DNA from: Candidatus Cloacimonas sp. SDB
GTDB lineage: Bacteria > Cloacimonadota > Cloacimonadia > Cloacimonadales > TCS61
Direction: 5' to 3'
Length of the DNA: 7,391 nt
NCBI GenBank assembly: GCA_001412425.1
Contig: LKUH01000506.1
Location: 1 to 7,391, forward strand
The notes below the pieces were generated by a model. It did not search any database, was not told where the DNA came from, and was given only the letters and a program-made list of their open reading frames with translations. The position numbers and the translations under genes are program-made. Of the stretch, positions 1 to 5,875 are shown piece by piece. How positions within the stretch are numbered: the stretch's first letter is position 1; each line of letters begins with the position of its first letter.

Positions 1-2
1 GC

Positions 3-152
3 GAACGTTTCTACCTGATGTGGAAATATTTTTTACTTTCCAGTGCCGGAGCTTTTCGAGCTAGAAATATTCAGCTCTGGCAATTCATACTTTCCAGAAA
101 TGGGATTCTGGGTGGCTATAACGCAGCGGACTATAGAGTTAAGAAAACTTGA
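3..152 (+). CDS. cfa: Cyclopropane-fatty-acyl-phospholipid synthase family protein, C-terminal fragment
   Basis: The reading frame is open from the window edge and ends at a TGA at 150-152, giving 49 residues; the start lies outside the window. The translation begins ERFYLMWKYFLLSSAGAFRA and continues RNIQLWQFILSRNG. The block AGAFRAR-x-IQLWQ-x-x-x-SR is the conserved C-terminus of Cfa-type S-adenosylmethionine-dependent methyltransferases (E. coli Cfa ends in a very similar way). These enzymes add a methylene bridge across the double bond of unsaturated acyl chains in membrane phospholipids. The SAM-binding domain is not in the window, so a close relative with another lipid substrate is possible. 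The gene converges on the M28 peptidase gene. It is too short for the usual ORF cut-off and easy to miss. Confidence 0.85.
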   Translation, partial: ERFYLMWKYFLLSSAGAFRARNIQLWQFILSRNGILGGYNAADYRVKKT

Positions 153-292
153 TTAAGAAGAGTTAAACTATTTACCTGCATTAATTTAACAGGTCCTAAC
201 TACCGGTTTTCTCTGCCTGACCTGCTTACTGAAACAGCATCATAAAATGACAGAATTCAATAATGAATAGAGATCCTTAAATTATTTCAAAT
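153..292. other. Convergent intergenic gap, no gene seen
   Basis: This AT-rich gap lies between the ends of the cfa-like gene (+) and the M28 peptidase gene (-). It has no open frame of note. Short complementary segments occur: ACCTG at 174-178, CAGGTC at 190-195 and GACCTG at 219-224. The middle one could pair with either neighbour. Neither pairing is followed by a T-run, so no intrinsic terminator can be supported. Confidence 0.5.
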
Positions 293-1489
293 CTACATAG
301 TATTAACAAAATCAACCATGAATTCAGCAGTTTCCACCAGTAATTTAGAATCAACCAGGCTTACATCATCTGCAGGTGTATGGGTAATATCTCGGCAAAG
401 ATCAAGCATATTTTCGGAACATATTGCCAGGGAGGGAACATTTTGCTGCACAAAAATCATATGATCTCCCATATACCAGGGATCCCCTAAAATCAAATCT
501 GGTTTCTGCTTAACCATTTTATTGATACGGGCTTTTATCCGATCGGAACAAGAATATTCGGAAATTGCAATTTTGTGTCCTACATTTCCGGCAGCATCAA
601 TATTAATGCATAAATCAATCTCATCCCATTTACCCTGCAAATCTGCTATATACTGCAGCTCTCCTGAAGCCTGATAGTAATCTTCCCCATTCAGAAGCGC
701 TATTTCTATCTGCCTATCACTATCATAATCTTTCAGCATTTCTGCTGCCAGCAGCAGTGTTACAATTCCGGAAGCATTATCCAGCGCTCCGGGAGTGTTC
801 TTCTTGGTGTCAATATGAGCCGTAAGAACTATCTTTTTTCTGGAATTACCTTTTGAAGCAATAATATTCTCACCTTCTGAGGGAATCCGCTCCGAATCAA
901 TTACAACTTCGATCTTCTGCTCCGCGAATTTTTTAAGCTTCTGTCCTTCTGTGTCTTTCAGGTAAACGTTCGGAATATCAAAATCACCATCTTCAAACAT
1001 TGGAAAAGGATATAAACTGCCCGCAACTTCCGGATTTTTACCGGTCGCAGCGATTATTACCAGAGGTTTTTTTTCATCCAGGATCTGATAGATCTTTTTG
1101 TGTTCATCCGGATTATAGAAGGGAAAATTCTTGGGAAAAAGTTGTCCTGCAGCTATTTCTCCCGTTAACAGAAGGATCTTGCCATCCAGCTGCGCTTCTT
1201 CTAATTCTTTTAATTTGGAAATCTGAATTAACTCCCCTTTACCGGCAAAAGGTAAGGAATATGGTCCTGTTTTAACCCTAAAAGAACTTTCTGGTGTTTT
1301 TAGGAAGGAATCACCATTCCGCCAATCGATACAGGGAAATGGTTGACTCGTAACCTGCCAGTTGAATTTTCCCAGTATTTCCGCTGCCCATGCTGTCGCC
1401 TGTTGATTCCCAACCGAGCCGGGATGACGGTTGGAAATGGCATTGCACAAATAATCAAGATAGTTTTCTGCTGATTTATAATATTGCAT
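293..1489 (-). CDS. M28-family zinc metallopeptidase (aminopeptidase-like) with PA-like insert
   Basis: This is a predicted di-zinc exopeptidase of peptidase family M28, 398 residues from the start chosen here. Visible ligands and catalytic residues are the TAHID motif (His225, Asp227), Asp237 in ALDNASG, Glu269-Asp270 in NGEDYY, Asp298 in NIDAAG, and His370 in ITHTPADD; GDH at 341-343 is also typical. In most M28 enzymes the catalytic Glu is followed by a Glu ligand; here it is Asp, a conservative change. Residues of about 83-198 look like a protease-associated (PA) insert. The frame extends upstream to a TTG at 1540 (415 aa), but that start lies inside a perfect hairpin. ATG 1489 has GGGTGA seven bases upstream and is preferred; ATG 1495 is an alternative. 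No signal peptide is seen from any start, so the enzyme is probably cytoplasmic, unlike many M28 peptidases. It is the last gene of the minus-strand cluster. Substrate is unknown. Confidence 0.9.
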   Translation of the reverse strand: MQYYKSAENYLDYLCNAISNRHPGSVGNQQATAWAAEILGKFNWQVTSQPFPCIDWRNGDSFLKTPESSFRVKTGPYSLPFAGKGELIQISKLKELEEAQLDGKILLLTGEIAAGQLFPKNFPFYNPDEHKKIYQILDEKKPLVIIAATGKNPEVAGSLYPFPMFEDGDFDIPNVYLKDTEGQKLKKFAEQKIEVVIDSERIPSEGENIIASKGNSRKKIVLTAHIDTKKNTPGALDNASGIVTLLLAAEMLKDYDSDRQIEIALLNGEDYYQASGELQYIADLQGKWDEIDLCINIDAAGNVGHKIAISEYSCSDRIKARINKMVKQKPDLILGDPWYMGDHMIFVQQNVPSLAICSENMLDLCRDITHTPADDVSLVDSKLLVETAEFMVDFVNTM

Positions 1490-1496
1490 TTTCATT

Positions 1497-1502
1497 TCAC
1501 CC
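1497..1502 (-). promoter_or_regulatory. Ribosome-binding site deciding the M28 start
   Basis: The minus strand reads GGGTGA here, seven bases before ATG 1489 and one base before ATG 1495. The spacing favours 1489. No comparable site precedes TTG 1540 or ATG 1528, and both of those lie within the hairpin at 1514-1548. Confidence 0.55.
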
Positions 1503-1513
1503 AATATATTAAG

Positions 1514-1548
1514 CAGCGGGATTGACATATTCTCAGCCAATCCCGCTG
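1514..1548 (-). repeat. Perfect 11-bp inverted repeat (hairpin) between propeller gene and peptidase gene
   Basis: The arms are cagcgggattg (1514-1524) and caatcccgctg (1538-1548), fully complementary, with a 13-base loop. The hairpin starts six bases after the stop codon of the upstream gene. Read on the plus strand it is followed by AACTTTTTAC, a short T-run. On the minus strand, the direction in which the flanking genes are transcribed, the following bases are CTTAATATATT, a poor U-tract. It could be a leaky terminator, an mRNA-stabilising or processing stem lowering peptidase expression relative to the propeller gene, or a terminator of opposite-strand transcription. Confidence 0.75.
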
Positions 1549-1554
1549 AACTTT

Positions 1555-3846
1555 TTACTTAAGCAGGATCATTTTATTTATTTTCTTATAGCTATCTGTT
1601 TCCAGACTGTAAAAATAGATACCGGATGTCTGTTCGGCAGCATTCCAGAAAAATTCATGAGAACCTGAGCCGAACTGCTTTTCCAGGATCAGCTTACCAA
1701 TAAGATTAAAAATTCGCAATTTACCTGTTTCAGTAGCTTTTATTGAAAATAAAATCGTGGTATTGGGATTGAAAGGATTGGGGTGGTTTCCCGTTAACCG
1801 CGTCTCGATATCAGGAATCGCATCATCTCCGCTTCCAGTTACGTAAACATTTACAGTATTGGAAGAAATTGATTCATGATCACCCGTATACCAGGCTGTT
1901 ACATAATATTCATAAGAAGTTTCATTTTGTGCTGTTAAATCTGTATAGGTTAGATCAACTGTCTGATCGATCTCTTCCCCATCCCGGTAGATCACAAAAG
2001 CTTCCAGACCCCTGTTTACCGGAAATTCCCAGTTAAGAATTACTTCCGGTGTCGGAATAACTTCATAAGTTAGTGAAAAAGGCGGTATCAAATATATTTC
2101 AACCGGCTCAGCCGCAACAGGCTCGGATTCATATTCGCCGGGATAAGTAGCAGAGACCTGCAGATTATAAATGCCTTCATCAAATCCGTCAGCCGTAAAT
2201 GTATTTTCTGTGGTCACACCTAATATCTCTTCCTCCAGATAAACATTATATCCCGAAGGCAGCTCACTTTCCGGCGGATCCCAGGAAATGACAATTGAAT
2301 TGATATTAAATACTTCAGCTGAGACATTTTGTGGTGGCTGAGGAAAAAATTCTTCTGCCACAGGATAAAGACCGTCATGCTGCACATTATGCCCGTCAAT
2401 TATCGAATAAGCCAGATCTTCATTCCAGGCGGAATCTGTAGTCCAGGCATAAGCTTCTACCACCCAGCCCATGATATCTGTGGCAGCTCCGGTTATATCG
2501 AGAAGTCCGTCACCATTAAAATCTCCAATTACAGGTGTGATCATCATAGTGGTAGAGGACCAGATGGTTCCGCACTGCAGAGGCCATTCATCATCATGGG
2601 TGCCATCGTGATTGTAACATTCATAGCCGATTCCGAACCGGTTATCATCTATCATAATCTCCACTTCCCCGTCACCATCAATATCTGCAATAGCTGCCTG
2701 AGCATAAATGGCAAAAGTTGGACCTGCCGGGAAATCAGTAAGATCGTTTCCTGCCATATCCCAGGCATAAATATAATTTGATGCTTCCTGTGAAGAAACC
2801 TGATCTCCTACCACCACATCAAGTTCTCCGTCTCCATTAATATCTCCCAATGTTACAGTTGCAAATATCCAACTGGATGTAATTTTTGGCCAGCCTGCAA
2901 CCAATGAACCGTCATGATGAAAGGCAAAAACTTTTCCACCTGCATCCGTACAGGCTCCATACAATATCTCCAGATCTCCGTCAGCATCCATGTCATACAG
3001 TAAAGGTTGAGAATAGGACACTGTAGTACCTGTTTCCGAATAGGGAAATCCGGGCATTACGTTACCGGATAGATCAAACACATACAGACTGTAATAAGAA
3101 AGAGCAACCACTTCTTTCACCCCGTCATTATCCAGATCTCCCACCGATATGCTTGCTCCCGGTACATAATCCAGGGCAGCAGGCCAGCCTTCAATCACAG
3201 TCCCGTCTCCCTGAAAACCATAGACCCAGCCCTCAGGATGGTTTCTGACATTCACAAAAATTTCCATATCGCCATCGTCATCAATATCGGAAAGACAGGC
3301 ATTCATAGTTCCGCCACCTGCCATGCTGACCGGAAATCCACTGCAGGGTGTTCCATCTAATTCATAAGCATAAAGTTCTCCGATATTTCCGGTTGTATTG
3401 TTTCTGCTGGTTGCCACAATTTCTTCCACGCCGTCAGCATCAATATCACCGCAGGCTGGAGAAGACCAGATGTAATATGTATTGTTTACCGGCCAGCCGG
3501 GGACAGCACTGCCATCCAGGTTCAATGCTGCTATTTTTGTTCCCACTCCATAAATAATTTCCATCTCCGGATCATCATCCATATCTGTATAGATCGCACC
3601 TTTATAGCAATTTGATACAGTGTAGGAAACAGGAAAACCATCCATAACCACTGGAAGATCCCTGGAATTGGAAACTGGAACACTGATTTCATTCCAAAAA
3701 TCGCTTGTTACAATAACTTTACCTTCCAGATCGGGAATTATTCCGTATCTATACTCCTGCGGTATCTGTGCAAAATTTACGATCACCGTAAAAGCTAAAG
3801 TAGTTAAGTATAAGAAACCAATTAAGCAAATCAATTTTTTCATCAT
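1555..3846 (-). CDS. Secreted FG-GAP/VCBS-repeat beta-propeller protein with Fn3-like domains and type IX sorting domain
   Basis: This 763-residue surface or extracellular protein has no visible catalytic motif. Residues 1-26 form a signal peptide: MKK followed by a long hydrophobic stretch. Residues 88-451 hold eight calcium-binding-type loops, DxDxDGxxEI and variants, about 46-55 residues apart, with G-[WF]-P turns between them; this predicts a beta-propeller. About 502-585 and 588-670 look like two fibronectin type III domains (for example VISWDPP and VILNWEFP). The last 80 residues carry NHPNPFNPNTTI and end SGIYFYSLETD...KKINKMILLK, matching type A sorting domains used for type IX secretion. 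A GGAGG lies one base before ATG 3846 and four bases before the adjacent ATG 3843, so the second Met may be the real start. The gene lies 45 bases below the small membrane protein gene and upstream of the peptidase gene. Adhesion or binding is likely, but the ligand is unknown. Confidence 0.9.
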   Translation of the reverse strand: MMKKLICLIGFLYLTTLAFTVIVNFAQIPQEYRYGIIPDLEGKVIVTSDFWNEISVPVSNSRDLPVVMDGFPVSYTVSNCYKGAIYTDMDDDPEMEIIYGVGTKIAALNLDGSAVPGWPVNNTYYIWSSPACGDIDADGVEEIVATSRNNTTGNIGELYAYELDGTPCSGFPVSMAGGGTMNACLSDIDDDGDMEIFVNVRNHPEGWVYGFQGDGTVIEGWPAALDYVPGASISVGDLDNDGVKEVVALSYYSLYVFDLSGNVMPGFPYSETGTTVSYSQPLLYDMDADGDLEILYGACTDAGGKVFAFHHDGSLVAGWPKITSSWIFATVTLGDINGDGELDVVVGDQVSSQEASNYIYAWDMAGNDLTDFPAGPTFAIYAQAAIADIDGDGEVEIMIDDNRFGIGYECYNHDGTHDDEWPLQCGTIWSSTTMMITPVIGDFNGDGLLDITGAATDIMGWVVEAYAWTTDSAWNEDLAYSIIDGHNVQHDGLYPVAEEFFPQPPQNVSAEVFNINSIVISWDPPESELPSGYNVYLEEEILGVTTENTFTADGFDEGIYNLQVSATYPGEYESEPVAAEPVEIYLIPPFSLTYEVIPTPEVILNWEFPVNRGLEAFVIYRDGEEIDQTVDLTYTDLTAQNETSYEYYVTAWYTGDHESISSNTVNVYVTGSGDDAIPDIETRLTGNHPNPFNPNTTILFSIKATETGKLRIFNLIGKLILEKQFGSGSHEFFWNAAEQTSGIYFYSLETDSYKKINKMILLK
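1558..1800 (-). other. C-terminal type A sorting domain (type IX secretion signal)
   Basis: Residues 683-763 of the propeller protein. They start with TRLTGNHPNPFNPNTTI, continue with a beta-rich stretch containing LRIFNLIGKLI, then SGIYFYSL and a basic end, KKINKMILLK. Proteins of the Bacteroidetes, Cloacimonadota and related phyla carry this domain. The PNPFNP motif and the terminal basic strand are its hallmarks. It implies that the host has a type IX secretion system, although no component is encoded here. Confidence 0.85.
2494..3585 (-). repeat. Eight FG-GAP/VCBS-like calcium-loop repeats in the propeller gene
   Basis: Loops begin at residues 88 (DMDDDPEMEI), 134 (DIDADGVEEI), 187 (DIDDDGDMEI), 237 (DLDNDGVKEV), 285 (DMDADGDLEI), 335 (DINGDGELDV), 388 (DIDGDGEVEI) and 442 (DFNGDGLLDI). 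The first is the most degenerate, with Pro in place of Gly. The Asp spacing fits EF-hand-like calcium loops at blade edges. The DNA repeats are diverged, so they are old rather than a recent expansion. Confidence 0.85.
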
Positions 3847-3847
3847 T

Positions 3848-3852
3848 CCTCC
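3848..3852 (-). promoter_or_regulatory. Ribosome-binding site of the propeller gene
   Basis: The minus strand reads CTGGAGGA directly before ATGATG. GGAGG is one base from the first ATG (3846) and four from the second (3843). The second ATG is therefore the more workable start, shortening the protein by one residue without altering the signal peptide. Confidence 0.6.
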
Positions 3853-3870
3853 AGATATTTTTCATTTTCC

Positions 3871-3888
3871 GGTGAATAAAATTTCACC
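3871..3888 (-). repeat. Small inverted repeat in the gap between small membrane protein and propeller genes
   Basis: GGTGAA (3871-3876) and TTCACC (3883-3888) are complementary with a six-base loop. There is no U-tract after it in the minus direction (GGAAAATG follows), so it is not a terminator. It lies just after the upstream stop codon and could be a weak mRNA stem or chance. Confidence 0.35.
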
Positions 3889-3891
3889 AGA

Positions 3892-4169
3892 TTACTTTTT
3901 TATTCTTTTCCTGGTCAGAGATAAACCGCCAAAACCTCCCAGGATCGCCATATAGAAAGCCAGATCGTACCACCATCCCGTGTTGGCACTTTCGTAAATG
4001 GTTATATTTTTATTAAAAATACCGATTATCAAAGATAAGGGAGCTATCCAGCCATGCCAGATACCCCACAGAAAACCGGCAGGTTTATTTACATCATGCT
4101 TGCCATCACCAGGTACACAACTGCATAAAACCAGCATCAATAATGCTAAAATATAATTCTTTTATCCAT
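3892..4169 (-). CDS. Small membrane protein, probable lipoprotein, with apparent frameshift after the third codon
   Basis: The intact frame covers 4140-3892 (82 residues from a TTG; ATG at 4137). It reads MMLVLCSCVPGDGKHDVNKP and then has two hydrophobic segments, about residues 22-42 (with GFLWGIWHGWIAP) and 57-75, and a basic end, RKRIKK. Extending upstream in frame adds KNYILAL before LLMLVLCSC, a lipoprotein-type signal with lipobox LCSC, but no start codon precedes the TAA at 4165-4163. The only good start is ATG 4169, with GGGAGG seven bases upstream, and it is one base out of frame: it gives MDKRIIF and stops at 4146-4148. One extra A in the A4 run at 4160-4163 would give MDKKNYILALLMLVLCSC. 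The GIWHGWIAP and NTGWWYD motifs resemble a small uncharacterised membrane protein family I recall from Bacteroidetes-type genomes (memory, not a search). First gene of the cluster; function unknown. Confidence 0.7.
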
Positions 4170-4176
4170 GTTCTCT

Positions 4177-4182
4177 CCTCCC
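4177..4182 (-). promoter_or_regulatory. Strong ribosome-binding site for ATG 4169
   Basis: The minus strand reads GGGAGG, seven bases before ATG 4169. It is the best Shine-Dalgarno match in the gap. It marks 4169 as the real start of the small membrane protein, although the frame from that ATG closes after seven codons. Confidence 0.75.
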
Positions 4183-4201
4183 TGAATAATTTTGATAAAA
4201 T

Positions 4202-4229
4202 TTAATATTTTTATTAAAGTGTATGTCAA
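4202..4229 (-). promoter_or_regulatory. Candidate sigma-70-type promoter of the minus-strand cluster
   Basis: On the minus strand a perfect TTGACA (4229-4224) is followed, after 16 bases, by TATTAA (4207-4202), a four-of-six match to TATAAT; TTAAAT two bases on is an alternative. It lies 30-60 bases upstream of ATG 4169, a sensible distance. The AT-rich setting makes chance -10 matches common, so this rests mainly on the -35 box. Confidence 0.45.
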
Positions 4230-4288
4230 ATAAAAGTTCAGGTTTTAGTGCTGGGATTTGTTTTAATTATTTGGAAATTCAGAAAAGA

Positions 4289-4317
4289 TTGACAAATATC
4301 GGTGCTGGTCAAATTCC
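4289..4317 (+). promoter_or_regulatory. Weak candidate promoter of the kinase-regulator operon
   Basis: A perfect TTGACA at 4289-4294 lies about 60 bases before ATG 4351, but the hexamer 17 bases on is AATTCC, a poor -10. An activator-dependent promoter, or a start elsewhere in the gap, is equally possible. Confidence 0.25.
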
Positions 4318-4350
4318 TTTCGGGAGATTTTTTGGAAAAAGGTTAAATAT

Positions 4351-5874
4351 ATGGCGGATAAAATCCCTGATTTAAATAAAAGGCTGATCCAATTGTCACA
4401 GATGAGTATAGATTATCTGGAATTTGCCCATCAGGCCCATATTCTTCTCTCAAATATGCTTGATCTGGAAGAATCGCTGTTTATCCTTAAGATCGGCAGT
4501 TTTTTCCTGAAAAGCTCTTTTGAAAACTCGAATGAACCTGTCTGGACGGTTAGAACAAATGAAGCAGATTCTTTCGAAAGATACGAAAAACTGGCTGAAA
4601 TTGCTTTGAAAGAAGGCGAATTCAATTTAGAGGATCAGACAACCATAAAAAATCTGGGACAAGCAACCGGGATCATAGCGGTAAAGCAGAAATCTCAAAC
4701 CAGAGATAAGGAAAACATAATTAATCTTCTGGATGAAATAAAAGATCTATTTTACCTGATCTGCAAATCCCTTTATCGTCAATTTCTTCTGAATGAAAGA
4801 GTTAAAGAGTTAAGCTGTCTTCACAGTATCAGAAAATTATCAGAAAATAAAGAACTGGATATAAATCAATTCTTAACCGAAATAGTAAAACTTTTACCAC
4901 CTGCCTGGCAATATTCAGATTACGCCCGCGCCAGAATCAGCTATAATAACGAGATCTTTTCCACGAAAGATTTCCAGGAAAGCGAGTTCTACCTGAAATC
5001 TGATATTATCACTAATAATCTAATTTCAGGTTCCATAGAAATAAATTATCCGGAAAATTTCTGTAATTCAGAAACCTTTCCATTCCTGAAAGAAGAAAAA
5101 GATCTTCTGCAGATAATTACCAGTGAATTGAATATTATTCTGGAAAAGAAAAAGGCTGAAGTGGAAAGCAAGAAATTAGAAAAACAATTGCTGCACGCAG
5201 ACAGATTAGTCACTCTGGGCCAACTATCTGCCGGCATTGCCCACGAAATAAATGAACCTCTGGCTGGAATTCTGGGCCTGGCTCAGTTAATGGAAAAAAA
5301 TGAGAGCTTGAACGAAGAAGCAAAAAATGATCTGGAAAATATCGTTTCCGCTTCACTTCATGCTAGAGATGTTGTTAAAAAACTCATGCTATTTGCACGT
5401 CAGATGCCTGCTTCTCAATCTTATATTAATTTGAACGATTCGGTCAAAAATGCAGCCTTTTTTCTGGAATCACGCTGTCGGAAAAACATGATAGAACTGA
5501 AATTAAAACTGGCAAAAGACTTACCCCAGATGATTGCGGATTCCTCTCAGATTCATCAGGTGCTGATCAATTTAATCGTCAATGCCCTGCAGGCAATGCC
5601 ACGGGGTGGAGTTATTAACCTTACTACAGATTTCGATGAACAAAACATTTTTTTAAGCTGTTCCGATAACGGTACCGGAATGAACAAATCTGTAATGTCC
5701 CAGATATTCAATCCTTTTTTTACAACTAAGAAAGTTAATGAGGGTACCGGCTTAGGACTCTCAGTGGTTCATGGTATCATATATTCGCACCAGGGTAATA
5801 TTAAAGTAAAAAGTGCACCGGGAAAGGGAACCACTTTTAAGATCACTTTTCCCCGCATAATTAAGGAAGGTTAG
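4351..5874 (+). CDS. Soluble two-component sensor histidine kinase with N-terminal GAF-like regions
   Basis: This 507-residue kinase senses an unknown signal and phosphorylates its partner regulator. There is no signal peptide or membrane segment, so it acts in the cytoplasm. Residues of about 17-145 and 150-265 are sensory; the second, with LLPPAWQYSDYARARISY and a later PFLKEEKDLL, resembles a GAF-like input domain. A coiled linker (about 263-285) leads to the HisKA helix, HADRLVTLGQLSAGIAHEIN, with phospho-accepting His298. The ATPase domain shows the N box (Asn407, Asn411), DNGTGM at 439-444, FNPFFTTK at 453-460 and GTGLGL at 465-470, all intact. The His motif is HEINEPL: position +4, usually Asn or Thr, is Glu302. 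The start is the only ATG after an in-frame stop at 4264; AAGG eight bases upstream is a weak binding site. The stop is one base before the regulator's ATG, so the two are co-translated. NtrB-like in layout; signal unknown. Confidence 0.93.
   Translation: MADKIPDLNKRLIQLSQMSIDYLEFAHQAHILLSNMLDLEESLFILKIGSFFLKSSFENSNEPVWTVRTNEADSFERYEKLAEIALKEGEFNLEDQTTIKNLGQATGIIAVKQKSQTRDKENIINLLDEIKDLFYLICKSLYRQFLLNERVKELSCLHSIRKLSENKELDINQFLTEIVKLLPPAWQYSDYARARISYNNEIFSTKDFQESEFYLKSDIITNNLISGSIEINYPENFCNSETFPFLKEEKDLLQIITSELNIILEKKKAEVESKKLEKQLLHADRLVTLGQLSAGIAHEINEPLAGILGLAQLMEKNESLNEEAKNDLENIVSASLHARDVVKKLMLFARQMPASQSYINLNDSVKNAAFFLESRCRKNMIELKLKLAKDLPQMIADSSQIHQVLINLIVNALQAMPRGGVINLTTDFDEQNIFLSCSDNGTGMNKSVMSQIFNPFFTTKKVNEGTGLGLSVVHGIIYSHQGNIKVKSAPGKGTTFKITFPRIIKEG
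5863..5870 (+). promoter_or_regulatory. Ribosome-binding site of the response regulator, inside the kinase gene
   Basis: AAGGAAGG lies five bases before ATG 5876 and within the last codons of the kinase gene. Together with the one-base gap it points to translational coupling of kinase and regulator. Confidence 0.75.
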
Positions 5875-5875
5875 A

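Noticed and set aside
174..224. Alternative pairings ACCTG / CAGGTC / GACCTG, looking like an attenuator or terminator
   Set aside because: The stems are only 5-6 bp with no T-run after them, and loops of 11-23 bases. They do not support a terminator or riboswitch.
1000..1275. 91-codon open frame opposite the M28 peptidase
   Set aside because: It is antisense to conserved peptidase sequence, with no binding site or domain of its own.
2329..2781. 150-codon open frame on the plus strand opposite the propeller gene
   Set aside because: It lies wholly inside the repeat region of a well-supported gene on the other strand, and the translation shows no recognisable domain. The Asp/Gly-rich repeat codons read backwards leave few stops, which explains it.
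2494..3585. Tandem repeats as a recent DNA-level expansion
   Set aside because: The similarity is at the protein-motif level only. The nucleotide repeats differ in length and sequence, so no recent duplication is supported.
4304..4317. Possible sigma-54 (-24/-12) element on the minus strand, GG-N10-GC
   Set aside because: Only the GG and GC dinucleotides fit. The flanking bases (AGGAAT and CAGCA) match the TGGCAC and TTGCA consensus poorly.
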